The translations under genes were made by a program, and so were the position numbers. Below are positions 1 to 6,137 of a DNA stretch of 6,184 bases, in pieces; position 1 is the stretch's first letter; each line of letters opens with the position of its first letter. The DNA lies in the NCBI GenBank assembly GCA_016789035.1, contig JAEUSC010000171.1:1-6184 (forward strand). Direction: 5' to 3'. This stretch comes from Candidatus Omnitrophota bacterium. Lineage in GTDB: Bacteria; Omnitrophota; Gorgyraeia; Zapsychrales; Fredricksoniimonadaceae. The notes under the pieces are model-generated. The model was given only the letters and a program-made list of their open reading frames with translations, did not search any database and had not been told where the DNA came from.

Positions 1-1
1 C

Positions 2-118
2 CCTCGGGAAGTCTTGAAGATTATTGAACAATCCGAACATCTTTTTGATTCGGATCCCGCCATGCAGCTCTTGGCGCAATCGGCCCGGGCGCAGATTTCT
101 AACTTGCCAAAACAGTAA
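2..118 (+). CDS. 3' end of an unrecognised protein-coding gene (partial)
   Basis: An open frame enters from the left edge and ends at a TAA at 116-118, giving 38 C-terminal residues that begin PREVLKIIEQ and end NLPKQ. The composition (alternating charged and hydrophobic residues, LFDSDPAMQLL) suggests an amphipathic helical tail. Some helicases, for example RecG, end in a similar helical tail, but the match is too weak to name the gene. The promoter of the next gene starts inside its last codons. That this frame is coding is inferred from its openness and its fit with the downstream promoter and start. Confidence 0.45.
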   Translation, partial: PREVLKIIEQSEHLFDSDPAMQLLAQSARAQISNLPKQ

Positions 119-131
119 ACCGTCCTATACT
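104..131 (+). promoter_or_regulatory. Sigma70-type promoter for the IscU-like gene
   Basis: TTGCCA at 104-109 (5 of 6 to the -35 consensus) and TATACT at 126-131 (5 of 6 to the -10 consensus) are separated by 16 bp. Transcription would start near 138, giving a leader of about 27 nt before the ATG at 165. The -35 box lies within the last codons of the upstream gene, so the downstream gene can be transcribed independently. Predicted from sequence only. Confidence 0.6.
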
Positions 132-164
132 ACAGCTGTCAACATTAATGGGAAGAGTGTATTT

Positions 165-611
165 ATGCCTTGCAATGACAGTTCATCAGGATTGAATATC
201 CATTTAGATTCCACCGGCCGATTGATCAAATTTGAGTTTGCCAAGATCACTTGTTCCCGGGAAATTGCGGGGGGGGCGGATTTTAATGCCTATTGCCGCG
301 GTAAGACTCTTGAAGAAATTCTCCAGCTGGATCTGCCCACTGTGGCAAGGGAGTTGAATTTAGGGGACGATGAGGAAAAGCAGTTTATTTTCCATCTGGA
401 ATGGGCGGCCCTTCGTTCGGGAATCGTCCAATATTTAGGAATCGATCACCCTACGGTCGATATGGACCGCTGCCGTATTTCATCGATTGATTACTCTGAT
501 GATGCCATGGAAATTGCGTTTGTGATCCTTCCGCCCAGGGAAATGCCCAAAATCTTGCCATGCAGTCTTGCAGATAAGGGAGATGAGGCTGCTGACCCAA
601 AATATCAATGA
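165..611 (+). CDS. Divergent IscU/NifU-N-like protein (148 aa)
   Basis: Residues 3-91 align almost without gaps to my recollection of the E. coli IscU core. The spacing from the turn glycine (G18) to Cys30 equals the spacing to IscU Cys63, Cys30 to the GK(T/S)LEE motif (46-51) is also equal, and VARELNL (60-66) matches IAEEL. IscU builds Fe-S clusters on three Cys plus an Asp. Here Cys3-Asn-Asp5 resembles the first CGD ligand motif and Cys30 matches the second Cys, but the His-Cys pair aligns with Phe74-Ile75. His77 lies close by, and Cys44 is extra. The usual N-terminal helix of about 30 residues is missing, and about 55 residues with likely beta strands (104-122) are added at the C-terminus. 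The ATG at 165 was chosen over a TTG at 24 because GGAAGAG (151-157) sits 7 nt upstream and a promoter lies at 104-131. It is probably cytosolic. Canonical scaffold activity is doubtful, and a sulfur-transfer or other use of the fold is possible. Expressed alone, convergent to ilvBN. Confidence 0.62.
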   Translation: MPCNDSSSGLNIHLDSTGRLIKFEFAKITCSREIAGGADFNAYCRGKTLEEILQLDLPTVARELNLGDDEEKQFIFHLEWAALRSGIVQYLGIDHPTVDMDRCRISSIDYSDDAMEIAFVILPPREMPKILPCSLADKGDEAADPKYQ

Positions 612-637
612 AAGACTTTGAGAGATGTCAGGAAAAC

Positions 638-668
638 AAAAAAACCGAAGAAAATCTTCGGTTTTTTT
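638..668. terminator. Bidirectional rho-independent terminator
   Basis: A 7-bp perfect stem, CCGAAGA (645-651) with TCTTCGG (655-661), has an AAA loop. It is flanked by seven A (638-644) and seven T (662-668), so the hairpin is followed by a U tract in both directions. It lies between convergent genes, 26 bp after the IscU-like gene and 38 bp after ilvN, and should end both transcripts. Confidence 0.9.
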
Positions 669-706
669 ATTACAAATCTCACATCGACAGTCTGGGAATG
701 GGCCCC

Positions 707-1213
707 TTAAGTCTCTTCCTTGCCTCTGGCCATAAGCAGTTTTCCAGAACGGACGTATTCTAAAATCCCCATCTTTTTAAGGATGGCCTCAAACTCATCA
801 AGCTCTACGGTTGTCCCGCTTTGGGCGATGATCAGGGCCTTTTCTGTCTCATCGACAATCTTGGCATGGTACTTCTTGCTGTATTTCGTTATTTCCTCCT
901 TGTGAGAAGGAGTGTCTTTGACTTTGATCAAGGCCAATTCGCGATCGATCGAATGTGACGGGTCGTGTTCACTGGCATGAATGACATCGACCAGCTTATC
1001 GACGTTTTTAATGATTTGATCAAGCGTCTCGGGACTTCCTTTGGCTGTGATTGTCATGCGGGAGTATTTGGGATTAACTGTCGCTGAAACCACCAGGGAA
1101 TCGATATTGTACCCGCGCCGTGCAAAAACAAGGGCCACACGCACAAGAACGCCGGGTTTGTTTGCCACTAAAATACTGATGGTATGAGTAGGTTCCTTTT
1201 TTATTTCAGTCAT
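707..1213 (-). CDS. ilvN: Acetohydroxyacid (acetolactate) synthase small regulatory subunit
   Basis: This is the regulatory partner of the catalytic subunit encoded just upstream. In this family the small subunit raises the activity of IlvB and confers valine feedback inhibition. The 168-residue length is normal. Residues 10-82 form an ACT domain (TISILVANKPGVLVRV, RRGYNIDSL, SRMTI, KLVDVI). Residues about 90-165 are the typical C-terminal domain. Asn18, Gly21 and Asn36 match the valine-site residues Asn11, Gly14 and Asn29 of E. coli IlvH, so valine inhibition is likely retained. The ATG at 1213 was chosen because AAGGA (about 1219-1223) precedes it. A GTG at 1246 would add 11 residues unlike the family and encoded by the repeat region. 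Co-transcription with ilvB is inferred from the same strand and the 86-bp gap. The name ilvH is also used for this subunit. Confidence 0.95.
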   Translation of the reverse strand: MTEIKKEPTHTISILVANKPGVLVRVALVFARRGYNIDSLVVSATVNPKYSRMTITAKGSPETLDQIIKNVDKLVDVIHASEHDPSHSIDRELALIKVKDTPSHKEEITKYSKKYHAKIVDETEKALIIAQSGTTVELDEFEAILKKMGILEYVRSGKLLMARGKEET

Positions 1214-1241
1214 AGTATTCCTTGATGATAGCGTACTAGGT

Positions 1242-1306
1242 TTCACGTATTCCGTGTACGTGTAATGAATTCGTTACACGTTTTACGTATCGCGACGCGT
1301 TACGTA
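1242..1306. repeat. ACGT-core repeat cluster with an 8-bp inverted repeat between ilvB and ilvN
   Basis: On the + strand, TTACGTA occurs at 1300-1306 and 1283-1289 and a variant TTCACGTA at 1242-1249. Between them, ACGTGTAA (1258-1265) and TTACACGT (1274-1281) form a perfect 8-bp inverted repeat around an 8-nt spacer containing the palindrome GAATTC. The ilvB stop codon is inside the rightmost copy. In the ilvBN transcript this could fold as a hairpin between the two cistrons. No T tract follows, so it does not look like a terminator. It could be an RNA processing or stabilising element, a protein-binding site, or a small dispersed genomic repeat. Function unknown. Confidence 0.6.
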
Positions 1307-3033
1307 CTCCCAGTCGGTTTTTCTAATTTGGTCGTTGGGGCTTCGATAATCATGTGATACGCCGATTTTCCAGCCGGAACCATCGGAAACACGTTGTCTT
1401 CCTTTATAACTTCTGCGTGGATCACGCAAGGGCCGGAATAATCCATGGCTTCTTTCATGACCTTTTCGCAATGCTCGGCGTTATGGATATGAAACCCTTT
1501 TATACCGTAAGCTTCACCTAATTTAATAAAATCCGGATTGCCTTCTAAATCCACGCCTGAAAGCCGGTTGTCGAAAAATAATTCCTGCCATTGGCGCACC
1601 ATGCCTAAATATTTGTTATCGATAATAAGGATTTTTACCGGCAGCTTATGGATAAACGCGGTAGAAAGCTCAGCTAAAGTCATTTGGAATCCGCCGTCAC
1701 CGACAATCGCAATCACAAGGTCCTTGGGTTTTCCAAATTGCGCGCCGATTGCGGCTGGAAATCCGTAGCCCATGGTTCCAGCGCCGCCGGAGGAGAGCCA
1801 GTAATCGGGCTTGTCGGTCAGATAAAATTGCGCAGCCCACATTTGGTGCTGACCAACGTCAGTGGTGACAATGGCCCGGCCTTTGGTCACTTTATAACAG
1901 GCATCAATCACATATTGCGCGGTTAGTCCTTTAGCATTGGAATACTTCAACGGATATTCTTTACGGAAGAATTCCAACTCTTTGAGCCATTGAGTTGTAT
2001 CCAGCGGTTCCACCAACTTAATTAATTCATCAACCACTTCTTTGGCATCACCGATCACATAAGCGTCAGCCTTCACGATCTTGTTGATTTCTGCTGGATC
2101 CACTTCAATGTGCAGTTTTTTCGCATTGACACAAAATTCCGCATTGTTGCCGTTGATCCGGTCATCCCATCGGGAACCGATGGAGCAAATCAAATCGCAA
2201 TTGATAAGGGCCTTGTTGGAATACGCCGTGCCGTGCATGCCTAACATGCCTAACGAGAGCGGATGCGTTTCCGGGAATGCCCCTTTACCCAAAAGGGTGT
2301 TGGTTACGGGCGCGTTAAGTTTTTCCGCAAGTTTCTTGACGGATTCACCGGCCCGGGCAATGACGGCACCATGACCAACGAGAAGTAATGGCTTTTTTGC
2401 GCCCATGAAGGCTTTGGCCATTTTTTGGATATCTGATCTGTTGGCTTTGCCGGGTACGTTATATCCGGGAATATCCATTTCAGGATCTAAGGTGTCACCT
2501 GTAAAAGGTGCGGAGGTGATGTCTTTAGGCAGGTCCAAAAGCACTGGGCCTGGACGTCCGGTTTGGCAGATTTGCCAAGCTTCCTTAATAATACGGGGAA
2601 TAGTATTTGTTTCTTTAACCAAATAGCTGTGTTTGACGACGGGCATGGTGATCCCGGAAATATCAGCTTCTTGAAAGGCATCTTTGCCGAGCATGGAGGT
2701 GATGGTCTGCCCGCAAAGCACGATCATGGGAACGGAGTCCATTTGGGCTGTTAAAATACCGGTTACGGTATTGGTGGCTCCGGGTCCGCTGGTAACCAGG
2801 ACCACTCCAGGTTTGCCAGTGGCTCGGGCATATCCGTCGGCCATATGAGTACCGCCCTGTTCATGGCGGACTAAAATGAGTTTGATCTTGGATCCGACTA
2901 AGGCATCGAAGATAGGGATGGCCGCTCCGCCGGAAAGACCGAAAATGTATTCAACACCGAAATTTTCCAGGCACTTGATGAGGGCTTCCGCTCCGTTGAT
3001 TTGTTTCTTAGGGGAATTTTGCTGTTTTGTCAT
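1300..3033 (-). CDS. ilvB: Acetohydroxyacid (acetolactate) synthase large catalytic subunit
   Basis: A ThDP-, Mg- and FAD-dependent enzyme. It condenses two pyruvates to 2-acetolactate, or pyruvate with 2-oxobutyrate to acetohydroxybutyrate, the first common step of valine, leucine and isoleucine synthesis. All three domains of the 577-residue protein are present. The ThDP-pyrimidine domain (about 13-180) has catalytic Glu58 in RHEQGG and TSGPGATN (81-88). The central FAD-type domain (about 200-340) has PLLLVGHGA and GMLGMHG. The ThDP-diphosphate domain (about 370-560) has GDG (445-447) and Asn473 for metal binding, plus GMVRQWQ (477-483) with the conserved Trp482. The RQW-containing motif and paired ilvN mark it as the biosynthetic rather than the catabolic enzyme. 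GGAG at 3041-3044 lies 7 nt before the ATG. Two segments differ from common sequences: FGLSGG (31-36) for FGYPGG, and GQTITSMLG (108-116), where Pro is common at 111. First gene of the ilvBN unit. Confidence 0.96.
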   Translation of the reverse strand: MTKQQNSPKKQINGAEALIKCLENFGVEYIFGLSGGAAIPIFDALVGSKIKLILVRHEQGGTHMADGYARATGKPGVVLVTSGPGATNTVTGILTAQMDSVPMIVLCGQTITSMLGKDAFQEADISGITMPVVKHSYLVKETNTIPRIIKEAWQICQTGRPGPVLLDLPKDITSAPFTGDTLDPEMDIPGYNVPGKANRSDIQKMAKAFMGAKKPLLLVGHGAVIARAGESVKKLAEKLNAPVTNTLLGKGAFPETHPLSLGMLGMHGTAYSNKALINCDLICSIGSRWDDRINGNNAEFCVNAKKLHIEVDPAEINKIVKADAYVIGDAKEVVDELIKLVEPLDTTQWLKELEFFRKEYPLKYSNAKGLTAQYVIDACYKVTKGRAIVTTDVGQHQMWAAQFYLTDKPDYWLSSGGAGTMGYGFPAAIGAQFGKPKDLVIAIVGDGGFQMTLAELSTAFIHKLPVKILIIDNKYLGMVRQWQELFFDNRLSGVDLEGNPDFIKLGEAYGIKGFHIHNAEHCEKVMKEAMDYSGPCVIHAEVIKEDNVFPMVPAGKSAYHMIIEAPTTKLEKPTGST

Positions 3034-3058
3034 AGTTTTTCTCCAAATTTGAAGTGCT

Positions 3059-3088
3059 ATAGTAACACACCATTTTCACTTTACACAA
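3059..3088 (-). promoter_or_regulatory. Candidate promoter for ilvBN
   Basis: Read on the - strand, TTGTGT (3083-3088) and TACTAT (3059-3064) are separated by 18 bp, each matching the sigma70 consensus at 4 positions. Transcription would start near 3052, leaving a leader of about 20 nt that contains the ilvB ribosome binding site. There is no room for a leader peptide, T-box or attenuator if this promoter is used, so control would come from a repressor or activator, or from valine inhibition through IlvN. Confidence 0.4.
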
Positions 3089-3138
3089 GTCTTTTCTCGG
3101 TCGTCAGATCGGTAATACGGGTAAGTGCAACATAATGC

Positions 3139-3166
3139 TTGTTTCCGCCATAAAAATTAATACAAT
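3139..3166 (+). promoter_or_regulatory. Candidate promoter for the cyclophilin gene
   Basis: TTGTTT (3139-3144) and TACAAT (3161-3166, 5 of 6 to consensus) are spaced by 16 bp. A start near 3173 would give a leader of about 58 nt. The site lies downstream of the ATG at 3135, which argues that the longer reading from 3135 is not used. It shares the divergent region with the ilvBN promoter. Confidence 0.45.
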
Positions 3167-3230
3167 AAACCAATTACAGGGCATAGTAAGTAATCCATTC
3201 AAATATTGCAGGAACAGAAAGGATCATGAA

Positions 3231-3815
3231 ATGTTAAAGACGTCACAATTCTATTGGGGGGCGATCTTGCCTGTCAGTCTCATTGTGTTAATGACATTAT
3301 TTTCTAATAAACCAGCAATCGGGGAAGATCAAATGAAGGTAAAAAAGGATACCGTTGTTGTCTTAGAAACGACGCAGGGTAATGTAGAGATTAAATTGTA
3401 TCCCGATGTGGCACCCAAGGCCTGCGAAAATTTCGTAGGATTGGTAAACAAAGGGTATTACAACGGTGTGATTTTTCACAGAGTCATTAAAGGTTTCATG
3501 ATCCAGGGCGGTGACCCGACAGGAACCGGCCGTGGTGGCCAAAGTTTGTGGGGGACGGAATTTGAAGACGAAGTGACCCCTACCGTAACCTTCAATCGTC
3601 CAGGATTAGTCGCTATGGCTAACCGGGGACCGTCCACCAACGGGAGTCAGTTTTTTATTACGACAGTTCCCACGGAGCATTTAAATATGATGCATACGAT
3701 TTTTGGTGAGGTTGTCGGCGGCATGAATAATATTTACGCCCTTGAAAGTACTCCGGTCGGGGCTGGTGATAAGCCTTTAACAGATCAGGTGATTATAAAG
3801 GCATACGTTAAGTAA
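3231..3815 (+). CDS. Cyclophilin-type peptidyl-prolyl cis-trans isomerase, probably exported
   Basis: Catalyses cis-trans isomerisation of X-Pro bonds during protein folding. Residues 1-31 look like a signal peptide: Lys3, a hydrophobic core at about 9-24 (WGAILPVSLIVLMTLF) and a possible cut after AIG at 29-31, so the product should be periplasmic or membrane-anchored. The cyclophilin domain spans about 41-194. It has the active-site motif FHRVIKGFMIQGG (82-94), with Arg84, Phe89 and Gln92 matching human CypA Arg55, Phe60 and Gln63. It also has NGSQFF (137-142) and HLNMMHTIFG (150-159). His150 replaces CypA Trp121, as in many bacterial cyclophilins with low cyclosporin affinity. AGGA (3220-3223) is 7 nt before this ATG. 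The earlier ATG at 3135 has no ribosome binding site and would place 32 polar residues before the signal. An in-frame ATG at 3333 (Met35), after GGGGAAG, could yield a 160-residue cytosolic form. A single-gene unit with its own terminator. Confidence 0.93.
   Translation: MLKTSQFYWGAILPVSLIVLMTLFSNKPAIGEDQMKVKKDTVVVLETTQGNVEIKLYPDVAPKACENFVGLVNKGYYNGVIFHRVIKGFMIQGGDPTGTGRGGQSLWGTEFEDEVTPTVTFNRPGLVAMANRGPSTNGSQFFITTVPTEHLNMMHTIFGEVVGGMNNIYALESTPVGAGDKPLTDQVIIKAYVK
3321..3335 (+). promoter_or_regulatory. Internal ribosome binding site and alternative start in the cyclophilin gene
   Basis: GGGGA at 3321-3325 lies 7 nt before an in-frame ATG (3333-3335, Met35), placed just after the predicted signal peptide. 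Initiation here would give a 160-residue protein starting MKVKKD, close to the usual size and start of cytosolic bacterial cyclophilins. The alternative reading is that GGGGAA only encodes Gly31-Glu32 and is not used for initiation. Confidence 0.4.
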
Positions 3816-3841
3816 TTCGTTGCGGATTAAATAGACCGAGA

Positions 3842-3886
3842 GGCGTATAACTGTTTACAGATCACAAACGGTTATACGCCTTTTTT
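3842..3886 (+). terminator. Rho-independent terminator of the cyclophilin gene
   Basis: GGCGTATAAC (3842-3851) pairs with GTTATACGCC (3871-3880), extended inward by a U-G pair and GTTT/AAAC to about 15 bp around a 9-nt loop. Six T follow at 3881-3886. It starts 26 bp after the cyclophilin stop. The right arm and T tract lie inside the final codons of the convergent transporter gene (stop at 3872-3874). In the opposite direction there is no U tract, so for the transporter mRNA it may serve only as a 3' stabilising hairpin. Confidence 0.88.
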
Positions 3887-6022
3887 ATTGCTCCTGGCGA
3901 GCAATGGAAAGATAAATATGGATGAGAATGCTGACACTAGAGTGCCAAACACAATGGTTCCTCCAAACCGTTGCGTGGGAGGAAAAGAGGAGAAAAAGAA
4001 GATACCGAACCCCGCACAGATGATTAATGTGGATGTCATGATCGGCTGCCACATCTCGCGGGAAACATGAGCCCAACGGGTAGAATTGGACGTCACATGT
4101 TTTGATAAATGAAAGATGTTGACCATGTGAATCATGGAGTCGATTCCCATTCCAATGGCCACGTTGGTGGCCGGTGCCGCAATGGTATCCAGAGGAATCT
4201 GAAAATATCCAATGATGCCCAGAATGAAAAGCGGAATGATTCCGATGGCTGTCGTCATGGCCAGGGAAATCCTTATGGAACGGCCAAAGGCAAAGGCGAT
4301 GAGCGCAAAAATTCCGATTAGTTTCCCCAGAGAATAGACAAGGCTGTCGGCGATTAGCAGAGAAAGATGTCCCTGCAGCGCATAAATTCCTCCGACAAGA
4401 GAAGGGCTAAATCCGTGCTTATCGATGATGGTGCCTAAGTTTTTTATGACTTCCAGCCTGGAACGGCTCCGGTCCACTTCACGCATGCGTAAAAGAAAGA
4501 GCCCCGATTTGCGATCTGACGAAATAAAGCTTTTAGCAATGTGATCGTATTCAGGTTGTTCAAGGGCACGGAAAAACCAATTCCAGTTCAGAAGAAACGA
4601 TAGGGGGAGCCGTTTGCCCTCGGCCATCAGTGTCGGCAAGGACAGAATGGTCCCCACATCCGCGGAGCGTTCCAGTTCCTGCTGCAGATCCCATAATCGC
4701 TGATATATTTTATTACTATCGAGTGTTTGTCCGTCTTTGTCCTGCACAACAATAACCAGAGGTGAGCTTCCGCCGTTTTTATCAATATAAAGCAGTCCAT
4801 CATGAATATCGCTGTGGCGGGAGAAATAGGTCAGCAGGCTGGGGTCTGTATTTAGCACCCAGAGTTTAGGTATCGTCAGGGCAATGGTTCCCAGCACAGC
4901 CACCATCAGAAGAAGTTTTATTTTTTCAACAATGTGGAAACCCCACTGCATGAGATTATTAACGCTCTCATCAGCGGAAATATGGGTCGTTTCAATGATG
5001 CGCAGGAAGGACGGAAAGATTGAATAAACCGTAATGAACGACAACAATGTGGTGATGGATCCGGAAATTCCCAGCTCCCGCAGAGGCTTGGCCGGGACAG
5101 ACATAAGGCTTAAAAAGCCTAAGAGCGTTGTGAGCATACACCAAAAAGAGGCAATGCAGGTAATGCGGATCGCCTCATTGACGCGCGCTTCCGGATTCGG
5201 AGCATTGCGGATTCGTTTCCAGTTGTAGGTCAGAAAGATGATCTGCGAAAGCGTCAATACAAAGGTTATGGTGGCCAGATTTGCTGTTAAAAGTCCCACT
5301 TTAAGATGCAAAAGGTCGCTAATCATAAACGTCATGGCGCTCGCGTTGCAGCAGGTCACAATGATTCCTAAGAAAATCCGCCACGAACGAAAGATAAAGA
5401 CAACGACCAGCGCAAACAGGATAAAAGACAATATGGTGAATTTTGTCAGGTCCTTTTGGAGTTGTTTCTGGATTTGTTCAACAATATAGGGGAAGCCGGA
5501 AATTTTGATGTGAAAGTCCGATTCATCCATGACATTGGCCAAATTCTCAATTTTGTTGATCACCGAATTGTCTGGGGATCCCTGGACGATGACAACAATA
5601 TTTGTGGATTCCTTGTTATCGGCAATTAAAAGCCGGCTCCAGAATGGGCTTTCAAGCGCGTCTTTAAGGTCGCTGGGACCGTCCGTAATGCTTTTGACTC
5701 CAGTCACATTTTGGAATGTTTTAATGATCGAGGTCAGATATTCAATTTTGTTGGCGTATTCTTTGGAATAAATATTTCCACGGATGCTAACAATGATTTG
5801 GCTGTCTTTGCGGGTGAAAACCTTGGAAATGTTAGTGTCGGCTTGGTAATGCGCATCCTCATTGGAGAAGAAAAAGTCATAATCCACGTGGGGAGTAAAG
5901 TCAATGTAGCGGGTAATCACTGTGACGGTTAAGAGTGTCAATAATACAAAAACACATGTTTCCCATGAGAATATTTTCTTTTTGATTCTAAAACCGCGGG
6001 ATGATACAGGATTTTCAATCAT
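3872..6022 (-). CDS. RND/MMPL-superfamily membrane transporter (716 aa)
   Basis: An inner-membrane protein with the duplicated RND layout. TM1 (about 21-38) is followed by a soluble loop (about 42-190) and TM2-6 (about 194-340). TM7 (about 367-384) is followed by a second loop (about 388-555) and TM8-12 (about 562-708). The motifs TTLLGFLSLM and PLRELG in TM5-6 and GMGIDSMIHM (624-633) in TM10 are typical of MMPL, HpnN and HAE3-type RND proteins, which move lipids or hydrophobic compounds using the proton gradient. Asp628 matches the TM10 proton-relay Asp. The equivalent TM4 position appears to be Ser259-Gln260 instead of Asp-Tyr, so coupling may be altered. The substrate cannot be told. No membrane-fusion or outer-membrane channel partner is visible. 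The ATG at 6022 has no Shine-Dalgarno sequence but lies 8 nt after a -10 box, consistent with a leaderless mRNA. The 3' end overlaps the convergent cyclophilin terminator. Confidence 0.87.
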   Translation of the reverse strand: MIENPVSSRGFRIKKKIFSWETCVFVLLTLLTVTVITRYIDFTPHVDYDFFFSNEDAHYQADTNISKVFTRKDSQIIVSIRGNIYSKEYANKIEYLTSIIKTFQNVTGVKSITDGPSDLKDALESPFWSRLLIADNKESTNIVVIVQGSPDNSVINKIENLANVMDESDFHIKISGFPYIVEQIQKQLQKDLTKFTILSFILFALVVVFIFRSWRIFLGIIVTCCNASAMTFMISDLLHLKVGLLTANLATITFVLTLSQIIFLTYNWKRIRNAPNPEARVNEAIRITCIASFWCMLTTLLGFLSLMSVPAKPLRELGISGSITTLLSFITVYSIFPSFLRIIETTHISADESVNNLMQWGFHIVEKIKLLLMVAVLGTIALTIPKLWVLNTDPSLLTYFSRHSDIHDGLLYIDKNGGSSPLVIVVQDKDGQTLDSNKIYQRLWDLQQELERSADVGTILSLPTLMAEGKRLPLSFLLNWNWFFRALEQPEYDHIAKSFISSDRKSGLFLLRMREVDRSRSRLEVIKNLGTIIDKHGFSPSLVGGIYALQGHLSLLIADSLVYSLGKLIGIFALIAFAFGRSIRISLAMTTAIGIIPLFILGIIGYFQIPLDTIAAPATNVAIGMGIDSMIHMVNIFHLSKHVTSNSTRWAHVSREMWQPIMTSTLIICAGFGIFFFSSFPPTQRFGGTIVFGTLVSAFSSIFIFPLLARSNKKGV

Positions 6023-6030
6023 AGGTGCAT

Positions 6031-6059
6031 ACTCTAGGAGAATTGAACACCGATGTCAA
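6031..6059 (-). promoter_or_regulatory. Sigma70-type promoter of the transporter gene, probably leaderless
   Basis: On the - strand, TTGACA (6054-6059, perfect -35) and TAGAGT (6031-6036, 4 of 6 to the -10 consensus) have the optimal 17-bp spacer. Only 8 nt separate the -10 box from the ATG at 6022, so the likely start (A at 6026 or at 6022) leaves a leader of 0-4 nt. This fits the absence of a ribosome binding site. Confidence 0.68.
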
Positions 6060-6125
6060 GCGTTGCGGACGGTGAATAATTCATTTTCTCGTGAGATATT
6101 TCTTTTCTCAATTTGGTTTGACGTG

Positions 6126-6131
6126 TAGAAT
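6126..6131 (+). promoter_or_regulatory. -10 box immediately upstream of the right-edge gene
   Basis: TAGAAT (5 of 6 to consensus) lies 6 nt before the ATG at 6138, so transcription would begin at about the A of the start codon. The -35 position is poor (TTTTCT at 6103-6108 with a 17-bp spacer). No Shine-Dalgarno sequence is present between the box and the ATG, so a leaderless transcript is plausible, but a promoter further upstream cannot be excluded. Confidence 0.4.
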
Positions 6132-6137
6132 CATCCC

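Noticed and set aside
24..164. N-terminal extension of the IscU-like gene from a TTG at 24
   Set aside because: It overlaps the upstream reading frame, lies partly upstream of the predicted promoter, lacks the IscU N-terminal helix motif and has a composition unlike the rest. The ATG at 165 has a good ribosome binding site.
1214..1246. 11-residue extension of IlvN from a GTG at 1246
   Set aside because: The ATG at 1213 has AAGGA upstream and gives the normal family start. The extension is translated repeat-region sequence.
1258..1281. Intra-operon terminator between ilvB and ilvN
   Set aside because: The inverted repeat is only 8 bp, with no U tract following it in the ilvBN direction.
1242..1306. 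CRISPR array
   Set aside because: The repeated words are only 7-8 bp and irregularly spaced, with no unique spacers of constant length and no cas genes.
1538..2754. Several + strand open frames opposite ilvB
   Set aside because: They are antisense shadows of a strongly conserved gene, with no recognisable domains or start signals.
3034..3134. Attenuator, leader peptide or T-box upstream of ilvB
   Set aside because: No run of branched-chain amino acid codons, no T-box-like motif and no terminator hairpin was seen. The predicted leader is only about 20 nt.
3135..3230. 32-residue extension of the cyclophilin from an ATG at 3135
   Set aside because: There is no ribosome binding site, it would bury the signal peptide, and the best candidate promoter lies downstream of this ATG.
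3888..5932. Several + strand open frames opposite the transporter gene
   Set aside because: They are antisense shadows. The - strand frame has a full RND architecture, and these show no motifs.
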